Virus record (IMG/VR): IMGVR_UViG_3300009507_000138
Coordinates: 1-22,684 of that record
Reading direction: 5' to 3' (one strand)
Origin: a virus
DNA length: 22,684 nucleotides
Shown here: positions 5,489-13,276 of the stretch, piece by piece
Numbering within the stretch: position 1 is the first letter of the stretch
Layout of the letters: every line of letters starts with the position of its first letter
Position numbers and translations under genes: made by a program
The notes under the pieces: model-generated
Database searches by the model: none
The model's input: the letters and a program-made list of their open reading frames with translations, nothing else
What the model was told of the DNA's origin: nothing

Positions 5489-7800
5489 TGGCGCCAGCTG
5501 AACAAATTATAAATGTGGTGAAAAGAGGGACTCGTGGAAGAGAGCCTCTTAATATTGAAAAAATCCACGATATGGTGGAATATGCCGTAGAAGATATAAA
5601 AGGTGTGTCATCATCTCAGGTTGAGATGACAAGTGGTCTACAATTTTATGATGGTATGACCACAGATGAAATTCAACAAATTTTAATTAAGTCAGCTGCT
5701 GATTTAATATCATTAGAAAATCCAAACTATCAATATGTGGCCGCTAGGTTACTATTATACTCATTAAGAAAACAAGTTATAGACAAATTGTGGGATCATC
5801 CACACATTTACGACCACGTTAAAATGGCCGTAGAGAAAAAAGTCTATGATGAAAATATTTTAAAATGGTATGACAAAAAAGATTTTGATAGAATGGAAAA
5901 TTGGATAAACCACGAAAGAGATTATACATTTACCTACGCTGGTTTACGACAAGTAATTGATAAGTATTTGGTACAAGACAGATCAAACGGTGAGATATTT
6001 GAAACACCTCAGTTTATGTATATGATGATCTCTGCTACTGTCTTTGCTCAATACCCCAAAAATAAAAGGATGAGTTATGTTAAAAAATATTATGACGCCA
6101 TTTCGACTTTTAAAATTAATATTCCAACGCCTGTTATGGCTGGTGTCCGTACCCCTATTAGGCAGTATGCTAGTTGTGTCCTTGTTGACGTTGACGATAC
6201 TTTACCTAGTATCTTTAGTAGTGATATGGCTATTGGACGTTATGTTGCCCAAAGGGCTGGTATCGGAATTAATGCCGGAAGAATCAGAGGTATCAACTCA
6301 CGTATTAGAGGCGGTGAGGTACAACATACGGGTGTTATACCTTTTCTTAAAAAATTTGAAGCGACTGTTAAGTGCTGTACCCAAAACGGAGTACGAGGCG
6401 GATCAGCAACAGTACACTTCCCAATTTGGCACCAAGAAATAGAAGACATATTAGTCTTAAAAAATAATAAAGGTACCGAAGATAATAGAGTTAGAAAATT
6501 AGATTACTCTATACAAATATCAAAACTATTTTACGAAAGATTTATTAACGAAGAAGACATAACTTTGTTTTCACCACACGAAGTGCCTGAATTGTATGAG
6601 AAGTGGGGCACACCAGAGTTTGATGAACTTTATTTAAAGGCAGAAAGAAAACTATCAGTATCTAAAAAGAAAATATCAGCACCAAATCTTTTTATGAATA
6701 TGTTAAAAGAGAGAGCAGAAACAGGTCGTATCTATATTATGAATATTGATCATTGTAATACTCACTCTAGTTTTAAAGATTTAGTTAGAATGTCAAACTT
6801 ATGCCAAGAAATAACTTTACCAACAGACCCTTTACAACACATTGATGGTGAGGGAGAGATTGCTTTATGTATTCTATCTGCTATCAACGTAGGTACAATT
6901 GACAAAAGAGATGAGTTGGAAAACTTATGTGACTTGGCAGTTAGAAGTTTAGATGAGATTATAGATCATCAACAGTATCCTGTAAAGGCTGCTGAAATAT
7001 CCACAAAAGCTAGAAGAAGTTTAGGTATAGGTTATATTGGCCTTGCTCACTATCTTGCTAAAAAAGGATATACTTACGAACAAAAATTAGGTTGGCGACA
7101 AGTTGATAAACTAACAGAAGCTTTCCAATATTATCTATTAAAGGCTAGTAGCGAAGTTGCTAAAGAAAAAGGCAAATGTGATTACTTTGATAGAACAAAA
7201 TATTCCGATGGTATCTTACCGATAGACACTTACAAGAAAGAGGTAGATGAGGTTGTAACCAGAAATCTAACTTATGATTGGGAGTGGTTAAGGAAAGAAA
7301 TAAAAGAGTCGGGCCTCCGACATAGCACACTCTCGGCTCAAATGCCATCAGAATCCTCTAGTGTGGTTTCAAATGCTACAAACGGCATTGAACCACCTAG
7401 AGATTATTTAAGTGTTAAGAAATCTAAAAAAGGCCCATTAAAACAGGTCGTACCAGAATATAAGAAATTAAAAAACAATTATACTTTATTATGGGATATG
7501 AAGAGCAACGAAGGATATATAAATATCGTTAGTGTAATGCAAAAGTATTTTGACCAGGCAATATCTGGTAACTGGTCATATAATCCTGAACATTTTGAAG
7601 ACGGCCAAGTACCTATATCAGTTATGGCACAGGACTTGTTGACAACATATAAGTTAGGATGGAAAACATCTTATTATCAAAATACGTATGATAGTAAGAA
7701 AGACGAAGACGAACCACAACATAGTATTGATTACGATACTCCTGTTGAGGATAAAAAAGAAGAAACAGAGGACGAGGCTTGCGAGTCTTGTACAATTTAA
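5488..7800 (+). CDS. nrdA: Ribonucleoside-diphosphate reductase, class Ia alpha subunit
   Basis: This 770-residue protein is the large subunit that reduces ribonucleoside diphosphates to deoxy forms for phage DNA synthesis. An ATP-cone lies at residues about 5-95 (VVKRGTRGREPLNIEKI), so overall activity control by ATP/dATP is likely. All catalytic residues are visible: C230 (SCVLVD) and C461 (EIALC) as the redox pair, N437-x-C439-x-E441 (SNLCQE) at the active site, and Y729-Y730 (SYYQNT) for radical transfer. The C-terminus ends CESCTI, with C765 and C768 as the mobile pair re-reduced by thioredoxin or glutaredoxin. The full-length chain has no break or intron. A strong AAGGAGGT at 5477-5484 precedes the ATG, so this gene is probably translated well. 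Confidence 0.97.
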   Translation: MAPAEQIINVVKRGTRGREPLNIEKIHDMVEYAVEDIKGVSSSQVEMTSGLQFYDGMTTDEIQQILIKSAADLISLENPNYQYVAARLLLYSLRKQVIDKLWDHPHIYDHVKMAVEKKVYDENILKWYDKKDFDRMENWINHERDYTFTYAGLRQVIDKYLVQDRSNGEIFETPQFMYMMISATVFAQYPKNKRMSYVKKYYDAISTFKINIPTPVMAGVRTPIRQYASCVLVDVDDTLPSIFSSDMAIGRYVAQRAGIGINAGRIRGINSRIRGGEVQHTGVIPFLKKFEATVKCCTQNGVRGGSATVHFPIWHQEIEDILVLKNNKGTEDNRVRKLDYSIQISKLFYERFINEEDITLFSPHEVPELYEKWGTPEFDELYLKAERKLSVSKKKISAPNLFMNMLKERAETGRIYIMNIDHCNTHSSFKDLVRMSNLCQEITLPTDPLQHIDGEGEIALCILSAINVGTIDKRDELENLCDLAVRSLDEIIDHQQYPVKAAEISTKARRSLGIGYIGLAHYLAKKGYTYEQKLGWRQVDKLTEAFQYYLLKASSEVAKEKGKCDYFDRTKYSDGILPIDTYKKEVDEVVTRNLTYDWEWLRKEIKESGLRHSTLSAQMPSESSSVVSNATNGIEPPRDYLSVKKSKKGPLKQVVPEYKKLKNNYTLLWDMKSNEGYINIVSVMQKYFDQAISGNWSYNPEHFEDGQVPISVMAQDLLTTYKLGWKTSYYQNTYDSKKDEDEPQHSIDYDTPVEDKKEETEDEACESCTI

Positions 7801-8475
7801 ATGAACTTTGTAGCAAACACACCGTATATTAAATGTTGGGTAAGAAAAGAATACTTACACGATTTAGAAAAAGGCCACGGCGAGTTAGTTGAGGCAGTTA
7901 TGGTCGCTGTAAAATCTGTACAAGGTCGTGCTTTAATGTTTGAAGCATATCTACCAGAATATGGCGCTTGTTTTGATAAGTTTCCGTTATCTGCTTTTGT
8001 ATGGAAAAAAGACTATAAAGAAGAAGAATTATTACCTTTAAGTACCATAGAGTTATGGGATAGTTTTAGTAATAATATTCAGTTATGGTCAAAAAGATTA
8101 TTAAAGAATTGTGATGTAGAAATTATGTTAAAAGGTGGTGGTAGAATAAAAGGTGAATATATGTTTACAATAGATAGTTGCCACGGTGATGTAAATATGA
8201 TAGACACAGGAGTTAGTGAGGTGCCATCTGAACATAAACAACACAATTTTGGTAAGTTAGACAATGGTCAATTCTTTGCTCAACCTAATAATAGAATGCT
8301 GTGGTATGAACAAAGTTTAACACCTAAAGAATTAAAGAGACCAGACTTTCAAGTTTCAACTAGAAACTTTTATTGTGAACAAGAGTCCAAATGGGCATTT
8401 GGTGATAGTAATGATTACTTTTATGAAGACAAAGAAAGAAATGTAAAAGAAAAGGACGAATACAATAATGAGTAA
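7801..8475 (+). CDS. Unknown protein encoded between nrdA and nrdB
   Basis: This 224-residue protein starts directly after the nrdA stop and overlaps nrdB by eight bases, so the three are almost certainly co-translated. It is soluble, acidic at the C-terminus and rich in aromatic residues, with no signal peptide or membrane helix. An N-terminal region (residues about 5-60; YIKCWVRKEYLHDLEKGHGE, FEAYLPEYGACFDKFPLSAF) appears beta-rich. I recall marine T4-like phages carrying an uncharacterised gene in this position, but the family has no function known to me. Its location suggests a link to ribonucleotide reductase assembly, activity or regulation; that is inference. Confidence 0.85.
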   Translation: MNFVANTPYIKCWVRKEYLHDLEKGHGELVEAVMVAVKSVQGRALMFEAYLPEYGACFDKFPLSAFVWKKDYKEEELLPLSTIELWDSFSNNIQLWSKRLLKNCDVEIMLKGGGRIKGEYMFTIDSCHGDVNMIDTGVSEVPSEHKQHNFGKLDNGQFFAQPNNRMLWYEQSLTPKELKRPDFQVSTRNFYCEQESKWAFGDSNDYFYEDKERNVKEKDEYNNE

Positions 8476-9571
8476 AACTGTTTTAAATAAAGACAAAAAA
8501 TTAGACGCTACAAAACAACCAATGTTTTTTGGTGATGATTTACAAATACAAAGATATGATAATATGAAGTATCCTATATTTGATAAATTAAATCAACAGC
8601 AATTAGGTTATTTCTGGAGACCTGAAGAAGTGTCTTTACAAAAAGACAGAAACGATTACCTTGAATTAAGAGATGAACAAAAGTTTATCTTTACTTCTAA
8701 TCTAAAATATCAAACAATGTTAGATAGTGTACAAGGTAGAGGCCCTTGTTTAGCATTTTTACCTTTTGTATCTTTACCAGAATTAGAGGGTGCCATTGTT
8801 ACTTGGGACTTTATGGAAACAATTCATAGTAGAAGTTATACATACATTATTAAAAACTTATACTCACAACCAAGTGAAGTATTTGACACTATTATACAAG
8901 ACGAGAAGATTGAAAAAAGAGCAGAAAGTGTAACAAAAACTTATGATGACTTAATTAAAATGGGTTATCAATGGACATTAACACCAGATAAAGTTGATAT
9001 GTATGAACTTAAAAAGAAATTATATTTAGCTATGGTATCAGTAAACATACTAGAGGGCTTAAGATTTTATGTTTCATTTGCTTGTAGTTTTGCTTTTGGT
9101 GAACTAAAAAAATTAGAAGGCTCTGCTAAGATTATATCATTTATTGCTAGAGATGAAAGCCAACATTTAGCAATGTCACAAAGAATTATTAATAATTGGA
9201 AAGACTATGAAAACGATAAAGACTTTACAAAGATTATAAAAGAAACAGAAAAAGAAGTTTACAAAATGTATGATGAGGCTGTACAGGAAGAGAAACGTTG
9301 GGCAACTTATTTGTTTAGTAAAGGCTCAATGATAGGTTTATCAGAAAAACTTTTACACCAGTTTGTAGAATATATGGCAAATAGAAGAATGAAAGCCATA
9401 CAATTAGCACCTGCTTACGACCAAAAAACAAATCCATTACCTTGGGTTGACCATTGGTTGAATAGTAGATCAACACAAAATGCTCCACAAGAAACAGAGA
9501 TAGAATCTTATGTTATTGGTGGCATAAAACAAGATGTAAAAAAAGATCAATTTAAATCTTTTAAACTATAA
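8468..9571 (+). CDS. nrdB: Ribonucleoside-diphosphate reductase, class Ia beta subunit
   Basis: This 367-residue protein is the small subunit that houses the diiron-tyrosyl radical used by NrdA. All six iron ligands are visible: D86 (MLDS), E117 and H120 (ETIHSRSY), E212 (FAFGE), and E230 and H233 (ARDESQH). The radical tyrosine is Y124 in HSRSY. The sequence around these sites is close to the E. coli form (SNLKYQT, YVSFACSFAF), and the length is typical. The start overlaps the previous gene by eight bases, with an AAGGA at 8452-8456 somewhat far upstream. The stop shares bases with the next start (TAATG at 9569-9573). The enzyme is expected to be functional. Confidence 0.97.
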   Translation: MSKTVLNKDKKLDATKQPMFFGDDLQIQRYDNMKYPIFDKLNQQQLGYFWRPEEVSLQKDRNDYLELRDEQKFIFTSNLKYQTMLDSVQGRGPCLAFLPFVSLPELEGAIVTWDFMETIHSRSYTYIIKNLYSQPSEVFDTIIQDEKIEKRAESVTKTYDDLIKMGYQWTLTPDKVDMYELKKKLYLAMVSVNILEGLRFYVSFACSFAFGELKKLEGSAKIISFIARDESQHLAMSQRIINNWKDYENDKDFTKIIKETEKEVYKMYDEAVQEEKRWATYLFSKGSMIGLSEKLLHQFVEYMANRRMKAIQLAPAYDQKTNPLPWVDHWLNSRSTQNAPQETEIESYVIGGIKQDVKKDQFKSFKL

Positions 9572-9747
9572 TGGCAAACAAAGTAGAAAAAACCTGTTCA
9601 TCCTGCGAAACTAAATATTCTATAATATGGGATATTGAAGAACAAGATTTACAACCTTTTACTTGTCCCTTTTGTGGATATGAGGTAGATAATGAGGAGG
9701 ATGAAGTTGAGTGGGTTAATAAAGACGAAGACGATAATTGGAATTGA
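9571..9747 (+). CDS. Small zinc-ribbon protein
   Basis: A 58-codon frame runs from the ATG at 9571, which overlaps the nrdB stop (TAATG), to TGA at 9745-9747. The product has two Cys pairs, C9-x-x-C12 (CSSC) and C32-x-x-C35 (CPFC, followed by GYE), the layout of a zinc ribbon, and then a strongly acidic tail of Glu and Asp. It resembles many small phage zinc-finger proteins whose roles are unknown; binding to nucleic acid or to a protein partner is plausible. The acidic tail coding sequence overlaps the start region of the next gene in another frame. The position after nrdB and before a nuclease suggests a DNA-metabolism role. Confidence 0.8.
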   Translation: MANKVEKTCSSCETKYSIIWDIEEQDLQPFTCPFCGYEVDNEEDEVEWVNKDEDDNWN

Positions 9748-10297
9748 TTATAGTTTAAACAGTCCTGCCGTTTGTGTATCAACAAATGGTGGCACAGCGT
9801 TTAGTGATTGTTATTTTTACTATCTAACAAGTAAAAAGAAATACATTGGTAAAATGTTAGAGAACGTTATAGGTTATGAACACAAAGAATTTAAAAGTCC
9901 TATTGATAGATTTACAAACTTATCTAGTTGGGTTTTACACATACTCGACACACTACACAAAAAACAAAAAAACAAACACGTATTCATTGAGGGCTATTCG
10001 TATGGCTCAAAAGGGCAAGCTGTGTTTCAAATTGCTGAAAACGGCGGTATTCTCAAATACAGATTACAAAAAAGATTTACTTGTAAAACAATTGTGCCTA
10101 GCGTTGTCAAAAAACTGGCCACAGGTAAAGGCAATGCTGACAAACAAAAAATGTACGAAACGTTTACACAAACACAAGGCGTTGATTTAATGAAAGCATT
10201 TGATCAACAAACATTAAACAACCCTATCACCGATATTGTTGATAGTTATTATATAATGAGGGCAGGTTTTGAAAATAGCATTAGTAACCACATTTAA
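9707..10297 (+). CDS. RuvC/RNase H-fold nuclease (putative Holliday junction resolvase-like)
   Basis: The protein shows the RuvC-type RNase H pattern: GIDYS on the first strand (D14 in this numbering), FIEGYS with E95 on a later strand, a KGNADKQ segment, and D176-x-x-D179 (DIVDS) near the end. Such enzymes cut branched DNA or other structured nucleic acid during recombination or packaging; the substrate here is not known. Start choice: TTG at 9707 has AGGAGG at 9695-9700 six bases upstream and gives 196 residues. The ATGs at 9692 and 9701 give slightly longer forms but lack good sites. The gene overlaps the zinc-ribbon gene by about 40 bases and the next gene by 29. Confidence 0.8.
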   Translation: MSGLIKTKTIIGIDYSLNSPAVCVSTNGGTAFSDCYFYYLTSKKKYIGKMLENVIGYEHKEFKSPIDRFTNLSSWVLHILDTLHKKQKNKHVFIEGYSYGSKGQAVFQIAENGGILKYRLQKRFTCKTIVPSVVKKLATGKGNADKQKMYETFTQTQGVDLMKAFDQQTLNNPITDIVDSYYIMRAGFENSISNHI

Positions 10298-10997
10298 TAA
10301 AAGACTTTACGATTATTATGCTCATAAATTTATTGAGACATATAATTGGCCATTTGATCTATATGTTTACCACGAGGGTTGGCATCCAGCAAAAGAGGGT
10401 ATCTTCTTTAGAGACATACACAAATACAATCCAGAATTACAAGAGTTTATTGATAGAAACTCACCAAAAAATGTAGATAGTCAATATGAAAAACATAAAG
10501 AAACTACAACAGACTATAAGATGGACGCTATACGATTTGCCTATAAGATATTTGCTAAGACACACTTAATGCTTGATTGTGATTATGACTATGTGTTTTG
10601 GGCTGACGCTGATATTATATTTAAGAAAACCATAACAGAGAAAGAAGTAATAAGAAAGTTTTTACCAGAGGGCTGTGCTGTCTCATTTATAGATAGACCA
10701 AGTTATTATAGTGAATGTGGTTTTGTAGGTTATAATTTAAAGGAACCCATTACAAAAAGTTTTATATATAATTTAAGAAGACACTATACAAAAGATTTGC
10801 TATTCAAAGAAAGAGAATGGCACGATAGTTATGTTTGGGATTGTGTAAGAAAAAAATATCTACACGGTATTAGAACACATAATCTAGCACCAACTATTGA
10901 TAAGGTTGGTAATCCTTGGCCTGACACATATATGGCTGAGTATTGTGACCACTTAAAAGGTAAAAGAAGAAAAGACGCAGGAGTGATGTTAAGATGA
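10269..10997 (+). CDS. Glycosyltransferase, GT-A-like, DAD motif
   Basis: This 242-residue protein has the look of a nucleotide-sugar-dependent glycosyltransferase. It begins with a hydrophobic first strand (MKIALVTTFN) and has FWADADIIF with D113-A-D115 as the expected metal- and nucleotide-binding DxD motif, followed by conserved-looking Cys, Gly and aromatic residues (SECGFVGYN) and an acidic acceptor-side section. The start is TTG at 10269, preceded by a GAGGG-type site and placed exactly at the usual start of the fold. It overlaps the nuclease gene by 29 bases and opens the glycan module. Donor and acceptor are unknown. Confidence 0.75.
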   Translation: MKIALVTTFNKRLYDYYAHKFIETYNWPFDLYVYHEGWHPAKEGIFFRDIHKYNPELQEFIDRNSPKNVDSQYEKHKETTTDYKMDAIRFAYKIFAKTHLMLDCDYDYVFWADADIIFKKTITEKEVIRKFLPEGCAVSFIDRPSYYSECGFVGYNLKEPITKSFIYNLRRHYTKDLLFKEREWHDSYVWDCVRKKYLHGIRTHNLAPTIDKVGNPWPDTYMAEYCDHLKGKRRKDAGVMLR

Positions 10998-11365
10998 GCA
11001 ATAAAGCAGGCAAGATATGGGGTCAAACGGAAATGATTCACAAAAATGGAGTTTTAGAATTTCATAGAGTTGAATATAAAAAAAATGTAGCGTGTTCTAA
11101 ACACAGACATAAATTTAAATGGAATGGATTTTATGTTGAATCAGGAAAGATGATGATTAGAGTATGGCAACAAGGTAAACAATCAGGTTTAATAGATGAA
11201 ACAATATTAAATGCTGGCGATTTTACTACCGTTAAACCAGGATTATTCCACGAGTTTATAGGTATGGAAGATGGTGTAGCATTTGAATTATATTGGGCAG
11301 AATTTGACCACAATGACATAGAAAGAGAAAGTCAAGGTCATTTAGTAAATGAGGGGATTAAATAA
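10994..11365 (+). CDS. Single-domain cupin protein
   Basis: This 123-residue protein is one cupin beta-barrel. Motif 1 is visible as H37-R-H39, E49 and SG at 50-51 (KHRHKFKWNGFYVESG), and motif 2 as PGLFHEF with H86, so the usual 3-His/1-Glu metal site is complete. Cupins of this size in glycan clusters include sugar-phosphate isomerase-like and dTDP-ketohexose isomerase-like enzymes (FdtA/QdtA). The HRH wording does not clearly match the latter, so a sugar-modifying role is only inferred from context. Start and stop are coupled to both neighbours (ATGA at 10994-10997 and TAATG at 11363-11367). Confidence 0.8.
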   Translation: MSNKAGKIWGQTEMIHKNGVLEFHRVEYKKNVACSKHRHKFKWNGFYVESGKMMIRVWQQGKQSGLIDETILNAGDFTTVKPGLFHEFIGMEDGVAFELYWAEFDHNDIERESQGHLVNEGIK

Positions 11366-11637
11366 TGACAAAAACATTTCCAGAGAATGATGTGTTTGTT
11401 GATGAAAACGGTATTTCTTATGGTGAAGATACACAAGCAATGGACAAAACATTTGAAAATGAATCAACACGTGATACAACACCTATGGTAAGAATATCCG
11501 TAAAAGAGTATAACGATTTGAGAGATCAAGCAAAAGAGTCAGGTAAGTATATTACAGACCCTAGTTTGATTTCTATTATAGATAAGATAGAGGAACTAAC
11601 AAGAGCATTAAGAAAACATATTGTTAGAAAATATTAA
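11365..11637 (+). CDS. Small hypothetical protein
   Basis: This 90-residue protein has an acidic, probably disordered first half (residues 1-40, many Asp, Glu and Thr). The second half is helical, with MVRISVKEYNDLRDQAKE at about 41-58 and a basic end (ALRKHIVRKY). There is no signal peptide, membrane helix or recognisable motif. It lies between the cupin and a glycosyltransferase and shares TAATG junctions with both, so it belongs to the same translational unit. No function can be proposed; a small partner or chaperone of a neighbouring enzyme is one option. Confidence 0.7.
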   Translation: MTKTFPENDVFVDENGISYGEDTQAMDKTFENESTRDTTPMVRISVKEYNDLRDQAKESGKYITDPSLISIIDKIEELTRALRKHIVRKY

Positions 11638-12308
11638 TGATTAGAATATTTGTAGGATATGATAACAATGAAAAGGTGGCCTTTAGCACACTATCACATA
11701 GTTTATTAAAACACTCTACACAACCTATTTCTATAACACCAATTAGATTAGAAAATATAAAAGACATATTTGTTAGAGAAAGATTAAAGATACAATCTAC
11801 CGAGTTTGCCTTTAGTAGGTTTCTCGTACCTTATCTTTGTAATTATTCTGGCCACGCCATCTTTATGGATTGTGATATGTTATCGAGAGCTAATATTGCT
11901 GAACTATGGCGATTAAGAACTACAAAATATGCCGTACAATGTGTACAGCACGATTACACACCTACTAGCACAATTAAATTTATGAATCAACCACAAACAC
12001 CATATCCTAAAAAGAACTGGTCTAGTATGATGATATTTAATAATGCTAAGTGTACAGCATTATCACCCGATTATGTGAATAGTGCCACAGGTTTAGAACT
12101 ACATCAATTTAAATGGCTAGAGAGTGAAAACTTAATTGGTAATTTAGGTGTAGAATGGAATCATTTAGTTGGTGAATATGAGTATAATGAGAATGCTAAG
12201 TTAGTACATTATACAGAGGGCGGCCCTTATTTTGAAAAATATAAAGATTGTCACTATGCTGACGAATGGTTTGATACCTTTAAAGAATCAACTCAAATAG
12301 GTTTATAA
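11637..12308 (+). CDS. Glycosyltransferase, GT-A-like (GT8-type), DCD motif
   Basis: This 223-residue protein starts with IRIFVGYDNNE, a first strand plus nucleotide-binding loop as in GT8-type enzymes. FMDCDML contains the DxD pair D78 and D80 for metal and nucleotide-sugar binding. Later, NWSSMMIFNN and NLGVEWNHLVGEY fit the conserved substrate-side segments, and VHYTEGGPYF resembles the terminal H-x(n)-G-x-x-K/P-type loop of the group. Such enzymes transfer hexoses in lipopolysaccharide core or glycan synthesis. The gene is TAATG-coupled at both ends. It is not closely similar to the 10269-10997 protein except in overall plan. Confidence 0.8.
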   Translation: MIRIFVGYDNNEKVAFSTLSHSLLKHSTQPISITPIRLENIKDIFVRERLKIQSTEFAFSRFLVPYLCNYSGHAIFMDCDMLSRANIAELWRLRTTKYAVQCVQHDYTPTSTIKFMNQPQTPYPKKNWSSMMIFNNAKCTALSPDYVNSATGLELHQFKWLESENLIGNLGVEWNHLVGEYEYNENAKLVHYTEGGPYFEKYKDCHYADEWFDTFKESTQIGL

Positions 12309-13276
12309 TGAATACGATAGGCGTTTATACACAAACAACCACAGCGGCTGGTTATAAAGCAGATTTAGTTAAGGCTTTTGCTAAAGGTGTTGGTCAAGTA
12401 GCTAATGATAATTGGCGAGCAGAATTAGTACCAGAAAGTGAAGTTAAGAACGGATACTCTCACGTATTTTGTTTTAATTATCAAAGAACATATCCTAAAA
12501 AAGAAGCAAGAGTTGGTTTAACTTTAAGAAAAAGACTTATAGAAAGATATGAACCAGCAGGTAAGATATGGTACTTTGATAGTAACGTTTTAAACTCTTA
12601 TGAAAAAGTTAGACAACACTTACACAACTCATTTGTTAGAATTGCTTACGGTAAAGTTTTTCCTAATGAAACAAATTATTTTAATGATAATCCTAAACCT
12701 AATAAATGGGAATATATGAGAAACACCTGTGGTATAGATGTAAGACCATATACAAAAACAGGTAAAAAAATTTATATATGTTGTAATAGAGGGACTGGTG
12801 GTTATTCAGGCCACGGTGTAAACGCTGCTGATTGGGCTATAGAGACAGCAAAGACATTAAGAAAATATACAGATAGATATATTGTTGTAAGAACTCATAG
12901 TGGTATGGGTCACCCTACAGCTGAAGAAGATATTAAAAAATTATACTCAGCAAAGAACGATATAAAAGATTTTGATATACACTCTCCTAGAAACAACTAC
13001 CCCAATTTAATTGATGAGGTAAGAGATAGTTATGCTGTTGTGGTGTTTACATCATCATCTGGAGCGCCAGCAATTATAGAGGGTAAGGCATTGTTTGTAA
13101 CTCACCCGACAGGTTATCTAACACCTATGAGCGCTGGTAAATTAGAAGATATAGAAAACCCTAATTACGATTTAGACAGAGATAAATTTCTACACGGCCT
13201 TGGCGAAAGTCATTGGACTTTAGCACAAATAGAAAAGGGCGATTACTTTAGAAAATTTTTAGAAAGGCAAAAATGA
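12308..13276 (+). CDS. Glycosyltransferase-like protein, GT-B type, paralogue of the next gene
   Basis: This 322-residue protein has no DxD motif. Its C-terminal half (residues about 155-322) has a first strand (KKIYICCNRGTGG), a charged RTHSG loop and TSSSGAPAIIEGKALFV at about 248-264. The last resembles the Ser/Thr-x-Ser-x-x-x-Ala/Glu-x-x-x-Gly loop that binds nucleotide sugar in GT-B enzymes of capsule synthesis (KpsS/KpsC or Kdo-transferase-like). The next protein shares this plan segment by segment, down to DIENPNY versus NIDNPKY, so the two arose by duplication. The junctions are TAATG upstream and ATGA downstream. Function as a glycan transferase is inferred. Confidence 0.65.
   Translation: MNTIGVYTQTTTAAGYKADLVKAFAKGVGQVANDNWRAELVPESEVKNGYSHVFCFNYQRTYPKKEARVGLTLRKRLIERYEPAGKIWYFDSNVLNSYEKVRQHLHNSFVRIAYGKVFPNETNYFNDNPKPNKWEYMRNTCGIDVRPYTKTGKKIYICCNRGTGGYSGHGVNAADWAIETAKTLRKYTDRYIVVRTHSGMGHPTAEEDIKKLYSAKNDIKDFDIHSPRNNYPNLIDEVRDSYAVVVFTSSSGAPAIIEGKALFVTHPTGYLTPMSAGKLEDIENPNYDLDRDKFLHGLGESHWTLAQIEKGDYFRKFLERQK

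Noticed and set aside
6077-6442. A 121-codon frame in another frame of nrdA
   Set aside because: It lies wholly inside the well-conserved catalytic part of nrdA, whose own reading frame is unambiguous, and has no ribosome site.
7518-7525. TATAAATA inside nrdA as a late promoter
   Set aside because: It again encodes Gly-Tyr-Ile-Asn in a conserved gene and is about 280 bases from the next start; chance is the simpler explanation.
9876-10190. A 104-codon plus-strand frame inside the nuclease gene
   Set aside because: The overlapping frame has the RuvC catalytic residues and fits its neighbours; this frame is Lys/Thr-rich with no motif and is a composition artefact.
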